From Salminus brasiliensis (taxonomy: Eukaryota; Chordata; Actinopteri; Characiformes; Bryconidae), in assembly GCF_030463535.1 (NCBI RefSeq), contig NC_132899.1:16091490-16155489 (forward strand): a DNA stretch of 64,000 bases. Direction: 5' to 3'. This document shows positions 50,172-60,624 of this stretch, in pieces. Position 1 is the stretch's first letter; every line of letters starts with the position of its first letter. Below the pieces are notes generated by a model. It saw only the letters and a program-made list of their open reading frames with translations, searched no databases and had not been told where the DNA came from. A program made the position numbers and the translations under genes.

Positions 50172-51440
50172 GTTGACAGTAGAGCGCTGCTAATTCTCCG
50201 GCAAGGATCGAGCAGCGTGTCTCAACAAGCCTCTCTGTGATTGGACAAAGAGGACCCTGCTGATTTTAGCGACTGTTTTATTGGTCCGCTGAAGACCGTG
50301 ACACAGGCTGACGACAACATGAAAATAAGGGCGTGAAGAGTTTGTTAACGACAGGGGGGATAGTCTCAAACACTGCTGCTCAAAGTGTGACTGAATCAGC
50401 GTTATTGTAGTTTATGGGGGGAAGAGATGGGAGTACTTTTACATTTTTAATTTGCAGCAACAAATATGGTCAGCTGTTCAAACTATATCTGATTGCTCAA
50501 TGTTTTTTTTTTTTATACTAGGCAATGGATAGTAAAGTACGATGCACCATGTAAGCCTTCTATATTAGAAAAATAGGACTTTAAATTAAACAAAAATAAA
50601 AAACTGAAACATAAATTCAAAAATAATAAAAAAAAAAAACGAAATTATGAACCTAAACACTTCCTTCTGGTGTCAAAAGCAAAAAAAAAAAAGCTTGTAC
50701 AAATGTTAATGTATTACATGACTGTAAAGTACAATATCCCCAGTGTCATAAAGCCTGTGTTTGTTTTGGGTGTGGTCGCACTTAACACCCCGCCCCCTGT
50801 CACTGGTACTTGCTTTAATTCAACAATTGTGTCCTTAAAAAAGAAACGGTGTTGTGTACACTGATTACACGACTGGACATTTCCCATTGTCGTGAAAGGT
50901 CATAATTGTCTTTTACAGATGGATCTCTCATGTTGTGTCGGTCTCTGTGTCCGAGGTGCTGCTCTGCTCCTGAGAGAGTCTCCTGTAATGCACTACAGTC
51001 GGTGGTGGTTTCCCTTGGGCTGCAGATGCTGCCTTCTGCTGGAGCGGCACTGCTTCGCCGGCCCGTGCAGAGATGGCGAGGAAACCCCGTTGACAAGGCA
51101 CTGCTTTTTCATGACGGTGAGTTTCCCTTTGAGTGTATTATAATTTTGTGATAAAAATTTCAAGGAAAAAACACACACAACCTCCTTCCTCCCCTTCCTT
51201 CGGGGAGGGAAGAGTGAGCGTGGAGAGAAAAATCTATCTGAGACAGAGCGAGGGACAGTGAGAAAAATATATGAGTGGGAGAGGGAGAAGAAGAAGGAGG
51301 AGGAGGAGGAGAAGGAGGGGGAGCAAATTAAAAGTTGCCAAATGGAGATATTGAGTTTCAAGAGGAGTGAGACAGGAGTAAGGGTTTGCCTATTTTTCAG
51401 TCGTCTTTATGTTATGCAAATCGAAATAAATATTTATGGT
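50172..51440. promoter_or_regulatory. Divergent promoter spacer between tbcc and bicral
   Basis: CpG-containing sequence directly upstream of the tbcc ATG (50172-50330) is the likely tbcc promoter. The remainder is AT-rich, then a moderately GC-rich segment (50900-51120) ending in a good donor-like GACG|GTGAGT at about 51117, which might be an untranslated bicral exon. No coding gene is supported. Confidence 0.4.
51270..51330 (+). repeat. Purine tract (GAA/GGA)n
   Basis: Low-complexity A/G run near the bicral CpG-rich region. Confidence 0.8.
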
Positions 51441-52110
51441 CCGGCACCGGTTTAATTCGTTTTTGTTTGCCGACGATTTCGTCCCGTTTCTGGGGGAAAC
51501 GTCCTTGTAGCCAGCTAGCGTTCACACCAGAGGAGGCCATTAGGCTTTAAAATGCTACCACTCGTCTGCTCATCTGCTTTCTCCTCGCAAACCAAGGCGC
51601 AGTCGACGTAGATCGCGTTTGTTTAGGAGGACGTTCGCGGAAGTGCCGACCGTCTGCGCGCTGCCAGCTCACACCAACCTCCTTAACGGCCGCTAGTCAG
51701 GCGATAGCCGAGCCTGTTGTCCTCCATGTCCGCCTCGGCGGTGAGGAATCGCCGCAGCGACAAAGCAGTGCGGGATCATTTTCCCCAAAGCTACCCACCA
51801 CCGTCTGTTGCCTCGTCCTCTCTCTCCTTTTTTAGTAAACACCGGCCGTTTTTAGTCGGGTATTGTCGTTTTCCCCCTCTTTTACCTCAGAGCAGAAACT
51901 GGGAATCCCCCGGCTAAGCTAAACCACGATAAAGCCTTTATTTTGTGCCTCTCGCCGCCCCTATTCGAGAGCTCGTCCAGCCCCAACAGCTAAAGCTGCT
52001 GAGTGAACAGTCCTCTCCTCTCTCGGACTCGGTTTAAATTAGACTGTACATCGAGGGTCGATGGTTTTTGCTGCGTCTCCTTTCCGCCCCCCTGCCTCAA
52101 CAATCGAAGC
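51440..52110 (+). promoter_or_regulatory. CpG-rich region, candidate bicral promoter and 5' leader
   Basis: CpG dinucleotides are much denser here than anywhere else in the window. It lies 1.6-2.3 kb upstream of the bicral start codon and on the correct side for a plus-strand gene. The ATG frame at 51717-51917 has no known product; it is probably leader sequence. Exact transcription start and untranslated exons are not resolved. Confidence 0.5.
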
Positions 52111-53514
52111 GCACGGCTAACCTTTTGCTAGTCTCTCAGAGAGGAAGGGAAAGAGACATTTCTCCTCCCTTATTTGGCCAGTAAAGTATAACTTGAACTA
52201 TTGCTGCTAGTAATAGTCAAGCCTCACTCATTCACTGCTTTCACGTTTGCAGTTGAGCATGGAAGTCTCTTTAAATGGAAGTCACCAGCTATGTGAATTA
52301 GCCGTCATCATGGGGCTGTTAGGCTGGATCAGGGTTTCGGGTTTTCGTCAAACGTCTGGCCAAACGTTATCTCTATTTTCTGGAAAACTAAATTGCTCAG
52401 AGAATAAGAAATTATTTTAGGAACCGAGTCAGTCCAGTCTGGGCACCATGCATTTGTCTGGTGCGATTTGTATTGTAAATTATGGCATCAAATGCGATGC
52501 CTGCTTCATACATCGGCATTAATTATGAAATAAAAATAATTTACAGAAAGGATCTGCGTGCTGAACATTAATAAGTCAACATACATCAACATAACAAAAC
52601 ACATTTGCGCACAACCAGTCGATGTTCAGTCGGAGAGACTGTAAGTCGATGAGACTGTCAAAATATCTTTGCAGTCTCCTGAATTAATGTTCAAATCACA
52701 AGCAGGTCTTTTCCCTTCCCCCACGCCTGTCCCGTGTCACAGCCCTTTATGTTAAGTCAAAGGGTGTGTGGGTCGCTCGATTATACACCACTACACATTT
52801 ACTTTAGCCCCATGTATTCAGATAGTCGCTTTTTCCCTTCTTCTTGTGTGTGAGCTGTCTGCTGTGCTGCTCACTGCACAGTTTTCCTGTGACTAACAGA
52901 GTGGCGCAGTTTCAGCTCCCAGGCGCCATTTTACACTCCGCATGGCGATGCCGTGTATTGTGTCCGGCTAGCATTGCTAAAACATACATACACAGAAACA
53001 AACACAGCCCCATCCCAGATACTCTTTTATATGCATTTAAATATCTAGTTACGATAAAAGAAAATCCTCCCAGAGCCTTCTGCAGTGCCATTTCTAGTGT
53101 AAAATGTTATATTAATGTTATATAATCTCCTCCAGCCCACTTCCAACTAATTTATGCCCCCAGATTTATCACAGTACGACTTGCACCTTATTGTGCACAT
53201 CGCTGCTGTCCAGTGAACACCATGCCTCTCCCTCTCAATTTCTTTTTTGTTTTTAGTTTTCTCCATGGTTTGAACTCTGCAGATACACTGTGTTAATAAT
53301 TCTGGATTTATAGACCAGCATAAAATGCTCTAAAATTGCTTGCTCTATCCTGTAAAATCACCATTTTGGAGATACATGTTTTTTCATTGGACAGTGATGA
53401 TATAGTGCCATGTTTTGAACTTGACACTTGTTTCCCCCCCTATTGTTTTCTTAAACCACAGTTAACAGTTATCATGTGACCTAAGCTGACAATTTACTCT
53501 CATTAGATAACTGT

Positions 53515-53577
<63 letters not shown>

Positions 53578-53735
53578 ATATCAAAGCTATTTTTCTTTTC
53601 TATCTTATGAAGTGTTGAAATTCTATTTATGGTCTAAACCTATACCTGACAGTTCATCTACACACATCTCTTCAGGAACTGTGTTATCTGGTGGTCGTCA
53701 CAGGAGTATGTAAATGCATTATTCTTTAATAACAG
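52111..53735 (+). other. bicral 5' intron, probable
   Basis: No coding exon is visible before the acceptor AACAG at 53735. The segment includes a long CA microsatellite (53517-53574) about 160 bp from the acceptor. Confidence 0.5.
53517..53574 (+). repeat. (CA)n microsatellite
   Basis: About 29 uninterrupted CA units. Confidence 0.96.
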
Positions 53736-53740
53736 GTGTC

Positions 53741-56700
53741 ATGGATGATGAAGACGATCGCCGTCTTCTGGATTTTATAGGGTGAGGTGGATTATTGAAG
53801 TCCTAGTGCTTTAATCCGTCATTTAAAACATGCAAAGTATATCATTACCACACAAAATGAAGCTAATTGCTGAGTATTACTGAATACTCAACATTGAGGT
53901 GGTTGTAAAGATCACATTGACAGCATGTATGAGTAAATGCATCAGTTTATTTAAAAATGATACTTTATGGACCAGTAATATGTTGTGGTATGAATCAGTC
54001 TTGACTTTAAAAGGCCTTTATTACTGTATGTGTCATCATGCCACAGACTTTATAATACTGTTATAATACAGATGTTATAATACTGACTTGCTTATGTGAT
54101 GTACAACGTTTCTTGCAGGAATGTGGAAGATTTGAATGACCTTGATTTTCATGGCTCCAATAACAAGTCGGTAAGTTTATCAGGATTAAAGTCAGTTTTT
54201 TACTCTAATGCACTTTTAATGATTTGGATAAAGTCTGAGATTTTTGCGCAGTGCCTGGTTTCTTTTGGTTCTGGCTAAATTTGGAATCTTCTGATTCTTT
54301 TTCTGCTCTTTGAGCAGTTAGAGGAGGATGACCTGACAAACGCAACTTATGGGTCTGCAGGCTCCTTTTTTACAGATAACGCGGTAAGTATGTTTTGTAT
54401 TAGAACCCACATAATCAGTTAGTTCTGCTATAAGTAACACTAAAATATAGTTGGATTTTGCTTTCTTGCCCAGAGTGGCTCAGATGAAAGGCTTAAAGAT
54501 GGCCGCAATCACCTGGAAGAGTTTGGTGAGGGTGGTGGAGCTGGACTTCAGCTGTCCAGCAGTCTTCAGTTCATTGAGGATGAGCTTGAGGGAGACATCT
54601 CCCCCAGTGAAATTGATCTTGGTGGTGAGGACCAACCATTTGACATTCTCCAGAAGTCTTTGCTGGAGGCAGATATCACAGAGCAGACATTGGCTCAAGA
54701 GGCCTTGTTGGACTCCCAGCCTACTATAGCCCCTTCCACTGCCACCTTCCCCCAGCAGCTGGTCTCTGGGGGATTTGGTGGTGTTACAGGAGCTGGAGTA
54801 ATGGCCCCATTGCCCCTTGGTGGGACACAACCTCAGGCTTTCATCCAGCAAGTTCCCCAGTTGCCACTGGCAAATGGACCAGCAGGACACATTCAGTTAG
54901 TGGGCTCATTTAATGGAGGTGCTCCCTCCATGATGACTATAAACAGCCTGGAGCGACCTCAGATCCTTTTGAGACCTGGAGGAAATGCTATGACGAACAG
55001 TACTGGCCAGGGTGCAGCTTTTGCCCCTTCTGCACCTGGACAGGTGTCAGTCAATAAAGGTGCAATACCATTGCAAAATATTATCATTCAAAGGGGCCCT
55101 GCGCCACAGACATTGGTCAGGTCCATTCAGCCTAAGCCCCTTCAGACAGGTGGACAAACTGTATATAATATCAGCAACATAGGAATCCAGCCCAGCACCA
55201 CTACTGCTACTGCTAATTCAGCCAATAGTGCATACACAGCAAATGGATCTCCTCAGGCTACCCAACAAGTAAAAGTAGTTAGTCAAGGCACCAGCATTGT
55301 AGTACATTCTCCACTAGGACAGCAAGGGCAGCCACAGACTCAGGGGCAGTTTCTGCTACCCAGTTCCCTGGCCCTCACCACTGGCAGCACTGTCCATGGC
55401 TTCCAGGCAGTGAATGGCCAGGTTCTTCAAACGAACACACAAGTAGGTGACTCGTCTTTAACTAGCACTACTACTTACTCCATCTTGACCAATCAGAATG
55501 CAGCAGTACAGATTATTGCTGGACAGAATTTTGCAGCTGGGGGACAACTGGTAGTAAACCAAGGCATGGTTAGTGCAGGTCAGATAGGGCAAGCTTCCCC
55601 TACAGCTGTAGTGCAGGTCTCCCAGAGACCAGGCGTTGCCAAAGTCTGGACCGCTAAAGCATCGCCAAGTCCTGCCACTGTACAGACCTCCCAGGCTCCA
55701 AGCCGCCTCACCATGGTTAACTCTGCGGCCCAGGCATTCCAGGCACACCAGCAGATATCTGTCAATGCAGGACCACGACTTTTAGTACCTGTGACACAGA
55801 ACACAACAAACTCTTCATGTGTTGCCAGCCAAGAGGTGCAGTGTGACAAACAGCAGGTACCAATGAACCAGGTAAGACATTGCTATTTTCTTGCCCCCCC
55901 CCCCCCCCCCTTTTTCCAAACGTCTGTGTCTTTAGAAAAACATATCAGTATCTTTAAACAAACAAACAAACATGTTTAAATTTCCAAGGACTCCACATTA
56001 CCAGCACAGAAAGGGCAGACACAGCTGGTTAATCTTCTTGGTACCAAAGGTAAGACTATTTTAGGATGTATTTTTTTTTGTTGGTAATAATAAAGTTTAA
56101 GTAGTGAGCTGATATTTATTCTCAAATTCACAGGTGTAAAAACGCTAACTTCTGCTAGCCAGGATTCTTTTCTTACATCCACTCCGAAGAGACCTGCAAC
56201 TCAGCAGCTCACCAGAGGAGGAATGTAAGTAACCGAATACGATTCTACTTCTTACTTAATGTTTCCTTTTGGCTTATACACATCTTTTACAGTATTGTAT
56301 AAGTACACTATTTTAAAAACATGACGTAACAGGTCTTAACAGTCAGGGTTTCCTTGAAACAACCTACGAAAAGATGGTATAACTGACCTGAGCTTCTTCA
56401 TCCTACTTTTGCAGGATCCTCCAGCAGCTAAGAAGGGATCATACTGGAGTCATGTCTCCAGACCGTACACCTTTCAGTTCACTGAATGATGTCATTGACA
56501 GATTGCTTCCCTATCATGTGTTCCAAGGAGCACCACCTTGCGAGGAGGATTTCACCAAAGGTACAATTTACTGCATTTGTAACTCCTAAATAAATCTAGA
56601 CAATTCTGAATACAAACTCTTAATACACTTTGTCTTTGAAGTGGATGAAGAATTTCAGGCAGCTGCTACACAAGTGCTGAAAAGAACACAAACAATGGTG

Positions 56701-57624
56701 AACAAATACAGACGCTTGCTCATGGTGGAGGCTGAGGTAGGTTTTCCCTTAAGGCATTCTTTGTGTAAACAGATAAAAACTAATACCAGTCTAATCGTAG
56801 ACATCGGTGAAGAAATAGTTAGTCTTGATACACAACCTCTAACACACACAATTAGGCCTCTGCATGTATGTTTATCTCTCTATTTAATGTACAGCGGTCC
56901 AGCCCATCATCAGAAATAGTGATGATTGACAGGACCTTCAACCAAGAAGAGCGGAATACCCTGACCCAAGACAAACGAACGGTACTTGTAGACCCAGGTA
57001 AAAACAAAACAGAACAAACATACATATTGACAGTCAAATTATTTATGTGGTTGCCTATTTTTAAATGTTTCACAAATTCAACACAGTTTCATGTCGCTTA
57101 AAACAAGTGTAAATCTTTCCCCCCTATATGTTGCAGATGGCTTCCTAGAGGACTTCTGCTGTGGGCCTAAAATGAAGACCTCAGGTTCAGGGGCCACTGA
57201 TTCGGTTCAACATGAAGGGTTCCCCAGTTTAATGGGGACATCTCCCAGCCAAGACATGACCGCAAACATAGAAAGTGGTGGAGAGGGGAGGAATATATAT
57301 ATGGAGCCAGCTTATAGGACAGAATCCTACCCAGATTTTGAGGATCCAGGGGGTGGGCAACAGGGGGGACGCCACGGAGAAACTGCCATCAAGATCACCA
57401 TAGACTTGAAGAAAAAACGGTCCAGTAACATCATCAGTAGTAGCAGTGAGCACCACCAACGCCTTCATCATACTCAGTACTCCGCGTGCCCCAGCCAGTC
57501 GCAGCACAATTCTGCCCAGCTCTATCCTCCTGAACAGCCCCTGCCCTTAGATCATGGTCATGTCTCACTGGCCGACACAGACTCTGTGCTTGAAGCTGCA
57601 GTGAACAGCATATTAGAATGTTAG
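53741..57624 (+). CDS. bicral: BICRA-like chromatin remodelling subunit (GLTSCR1L)
   Basis: BICRAL is a nuclear subunit that defines the non-canonical BAF (SWI/SNF) complex with BRD9, replacing BICRA. Ten coding exons join in frame with GT/AG sites: 53741-53781, 54119-54170, 54318-54383, 54474-55871, 55989-56049, 56134-56224, 56415-56560, 56642-56736, 56895-56997 and 57137-57624 (2541 nt, 846 residues; human about 1079). The N-terminus MDDEDDRRLLDFIG and acidic QPFDILQKSLLEADITEQTL match the family. A long Gln/Ser/Thr-rich middle contains LQNIIIQRGPAP and IQPKPLQTGGQTVYN. The GLTSCR domain lies about 571-684, and the C-terminus ends in DSVLEAAVNSILEC, as in BICRAL rather than BICRA. The shorter middle and C-terminal region explain the length difference. 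It is adjacent to tbcc, as in human. Confidence 0.95.
54474..55871 (+). CDS. bicral: bicral coding exon 4: large Gln/Ser/Thr-rich exon
   Basis: 1398 nt, phase 0 at both ends, residues 54-519. It carries the conserved acidic stretch (LQFIEDELEG, QPFDILQKSLLEADITEQTL), SMMTINSLERPQILLRPGG and the low-complexity activation-like middle. The ATG at 54660 inside it is not the start, because the frame and homology continue upstream. Confidence 0.93.
55872..55988 (+). other. Short bicral intron 4 with displaced pyrimidine tract
   Basis: 117 nt. Donor GTAAGA is good, but the C17T5 run (55894-55915) is near the donor. The acceptor at 55988 (TTTCCAAG) is preceded by AAAC repeats. Reading through the intron adds 36 residues with a proline run, then stops at 55979. 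Confidence 0.8.
56415..56997 (+). CDS. bicral: bicral exons 7-9: GLTSCR domain
   Basis: Exons 56415-56560, 56642-56736 and 56895-56997 encode ILQQLRRDH, SLNDVIDRLLPYHVFQGAPP, VDEEFQAAATQVLKRTQTMV, NKYRRLLM and EIVMIDRTFNQEER. This is the GLTSCR domain through which BICRA/BICRAL assemble into the complex and contact BRD9. It is the most conserved part of the protein. Confidence 0.93.
57137..57624 (+). CDS. bicral: bicral last coding exon
   Basis: Acceptor ATGTTGCAG, stop TAG at 57622-57624. It encodes DGFLEDFCC and a poorly conserved Ser/His/Gln-rich stretch, then the family C-terminus DSVLEAAVNSILEC. It is much shorter than the human equivalent. Confidence 0.93.
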
Positions 57625-58426
57625 TGCCATATTTTACTGTCTGTGTTTTTGTTTTGTGTATGTGTGTGTTTGACAGATCAGATTTCATGCCATCACAGTG
57701 ACTACATGAGTTGAATCCAGTGATGTGTGTGAGATTGGAAAATGCACTTCAACAGAACAGAAGGTTGTGCACAGAGTGTACATTTAGGTGAGTGTTACTA
57801 AGGGGAGAGAAAAATCAGACTGATGGTAGTGATGCTCTATTGTGCCTATCGTTCTGGAAATGTTCACATTAGAAAGCCTTGTTTGACAACACAAACACAC
57901 AGACACATATGCTACAAGGCAGGGATGTCTGAAAAAAAGGTATGGCTGAACAATAGTGATCTCTGTAGCTCTTAAATCAATACTGACCATCCCTATTCGT
58001 AGATTTGCTTTTCCAGCATCAGATTTATCCTACTCTTGGACCAAGTTACACTGTCCACAGAGGCTCCTCAAAATGTGTCTTCTCCAATAAAGTGCTGTGC
58101 GTGTCTTACTGTAGCTAGCTGCATGGGCATGTGGGGGCTCTCTTAGGGGTTATTTTGCCAATCACTGCATCTTATTTGAGATGCGGCATGGGTACAAGTA
58201 CCCAGTTCTGGACATGTGACCCCATAGATGGCCCACAATTGGCCAGCATCATTTTGAGCCAAGAAAACTCCTTTTAGTTGAATACTAGGCTTCATCTGTG
58301 TCTGGAAAAGCAGCTTTTTTGCAGGTCTTTCTTGCACTCACAACTGTACATCCTCTAATGATAGCCTGTTGCGGTAGATTTTAACCAAAAGATGCATGTA
58401 AACTGGCACGTTTCAGTGATTTAAGG

Positions 58427-58595
58427 CAGTGGTATTCATTCTTGGTCTAATGACCCCCTTCCACTAAACAGCTTTGTGTTCTCCCTGCTTTTACATTCCT
58501 GATTCAGTTCTAGAAGGGCTCAGAAATTAGCTAATGAGTGAATCAGATGGAAACACAAAACTGTGCAGTCCAGTTAGGGGAATTGAATACCACTG
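58427..58595. mobile_element. hAT-like MITE in bicral 3' UTR
   Basis: Starts 'cagtggtattcattcttgg' and ends with the inverse 'ggaattgaataccactg'. 169 bp, non-coding; a clear 8-bp target duplication was not found. Confidence 0.65.
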
Positions 58596-58828
58596 TATTT
58601 CATTTATTTAGCATTTAGTTTTGTACCTTACAGGTATGTGACCTCCTCTCCGCATAGATAAGCTCACTCTGAGTGGTTTTGTGCAGGGGAAACTTAAGTC
58701 CTCAGATTGAGGGTACAATGTTACTTTTTCTTTTTAAAGCTTCATTTTTTTTAAATGACTTTGTTTTGTCTGTGCTGCTCCTAGCCCTGGACAGAATAGA
58801 CTCCTAGGATGCATATGGGTGAGCCCAC

Positions 58829-58852
58829 AGAGAGAGAGAGAGAGAGAGAGAG
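58829..58852 (+). repeat. (GA)n microsatellite
   Basis: About 12 GA units inside the bicral 3' UTR. Confidence 0.93.
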
Positions 58853-59109
58853 ATACGGTCTAAAACATTCTTCATTTCCTTTGTGGACGGTGTCCCCTGC
58901 TGGTCAGGCTATGCTCTCTCAGTGACAGTTGGTTTCCAGTCTCAGTAGCAACTAACATTTGCACACATGAACATGTTCCTGTCATTTTCAGTTAGCCATG
59001 TGTTCTATAGCCAGTCTTGAGACTTAATGCTTTGCCTTTGGTTATGTGAGAGAACATTTTTTGTCACCACATCCCCGCACCTTTTATTTATTTTGTTTTT
59101 TCCATTTTA

Positions 59110-59242
59110 TTTTTACCTGAGAATATAACAAGCCATAATCAGGAATTTTAAAGCTTTTTAATAAGGTCTTTTGTCTATTTACAACAAATCTATATTAAAA
59201 TGCAAAATTCCTGATTATGGCTTTAATCCTGCAAGGTAAAAA
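59110..59242. repeat. 133-bp foldback with perfect 19-bp arms
   Basis: Arm 59131-59149 (agccataatcaggaatttt) is the exact reverse complement of 59204-59222, and outer 9-bp arms 59110-59118 and 59234-59242 (tttttacct / aggtaaaaa) also pair. In RNA this gives a long hairpin in the bicral 3' UTR. It may be a tiny MITE or a structured RNA. Confidence 0.85.
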
Positions 59243-60188
59243 CAGACTGTTACAAGGAACAGTTAGACCACCTCTGTGTAAAGGATTATCTAATGAAGGC
59301 TGATTAATTTAAGTGTATGTACATTTTCACACCATCAGTTCAGTGCTGAAATGTTGCTTGTTTGAGTTGTTGTTGTTTCAGTTTCGTTAATCAGCAACAC
59401 TACATACATATGTCTTTCCCAGCAGTTCAACCAAATATGATGGGCAAAACAAGTTCTATATATCTGTCTAACTATGTAAACAGAGATGTTGTGTGTTTGT
59501 GTGTGTGTGGAGGGGGTTCACTCTGAAGACCTTTTTGTTTGAAGGGCTTCTTTGCCTTAGGAGAGTGTACGTGAAAACACAGATTTGAATAGTCTTTATT
59601 TTACTGTGTGAGTGTGGCTTTCACTTAACACCCAGTGGATAAAGAAATGAAGTTAGGTTCCCCATTTATTGAACATTTCATTTTCTACATTATTCAATTT
59701 ATTTGTAACATTTGTTTTATATAAACAATGTAAATGTGAAACACAAAATATTTATAATTTTTGTAAAGAAAAGAATGTAAAAATGAAACAAAAAGGAAGT
59801 TATTTTTATTATTTTGGTTATACCATGTTTATGTCAAATTGAAATATATGGTCAGCTCTTGATTACTCTCTTTTTGTTCACTACAGCAAAGATAAATCAA
59901 TATTAAATTCATTTGGAATACAGTAGTAACTTATGTCCTGATTTATTTCTGCATAATCTTAGATTTAGGTTTCATCATCAGTTTTAAGAGAGGCCAATAT
60001 CAGGTCACTGGTTAATAAAAACTCTTACTCAAGCAAATGTACAAATAACTTTAATGAAGAAAAGTCCTATTACCAGATTGTACTGCAATGTCTAAACTTA
60101 AAGTAAATACTGGCATGTAGCCACAAAAATGTCATGGATCAGACTCATGAAGTAACACAAGCCAAAAGAAAATCTTATTTACAATAAA

Positions 60189-60194
60189 TTTATT
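60189..60194 (-). terminator. Polyadenylation signal for the mtnap1-like gene
   Basis: AATAAA on the minus strand, about 270 nt downstream of the stop codon at 60461. It lies only about 150-290 bp from the possible bicral cleavage sites on the opposite strand. Confidence 0.55.
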
Positions 60195-60460
60195 TTAGTT
60201 CTTTGGTTTCTGCTACAGTTTACACAAACGTACAGACACAATTCATGGATTCAAAGTATAAAACTTCATTTTAAAGTTCATTGAACATGAAAATAGTTGT
60301 TGCAAATAAATGGCCAATACAAAAACAATACCCTGAGGGCAGTGTGGTTGAAATACGTAATACTGAAATAATCATGTCCTCCTTATGTTCTAGTGATATT
60401 TCCTCCAGCGCTCCTTTTCTGAAAAATAACAGATTACAAATTATACTCCTTATAAGCAGC

Positions 60461-60624
60461 CTATGTTCTTGGAAAGCAGTCCGTGTAGAGACTATCTATA
60501 AACTTACTGAGATGGGGGTAAGACCATATGTAACTTAGAGCACAGTAACCAGCAATCAGCATCGCAATCCCACCAATTCCTCCCTTCTGCACATCAATGT
60601 ACTTCCTGTAATACCACTGCCAAC
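60461..60624 (-). CDS. mtnap1: mtnap1-like last exon: ATP-synthase-f-like membrane tail
   Basis: 164 nt encoding 54 residues and the stop. The order aromatic-YYxxYIxVxKGxIxGIxM followed by a hydrophobic span and SYxHL resembles the C-terminal membrane segment of ATP synthase subunit f (ATP5MF). Whether this is homology or convergence is not established here. Splice phase agrees with the exon at 62185. Confidence 0.82.

Larger units (their letters stand above)
57625..60040 (+). other. bicral 3' UTR with alternative poly(A) sites
   Basis: About 2.3 kb without coding content. A proximal AATAAA lies at 58086-58091; distal signals are ATTAAA at 59902-59907 and AATAAA at 60014-60019. Between them are a hAT-like MITE (58427-58595), a GA run (58830-58852) and a foldback (59110-59242), so poly(A) choice decides whether these are in the mRNA. 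Confidence 0.6.

Noticed and set aside
54660-55979. 439-residue plus-strand frame as an independent gene
   Set aside because: It is part of bicral exon 4 plus read-through of intron 4; homology continues upstream of its first ATG.
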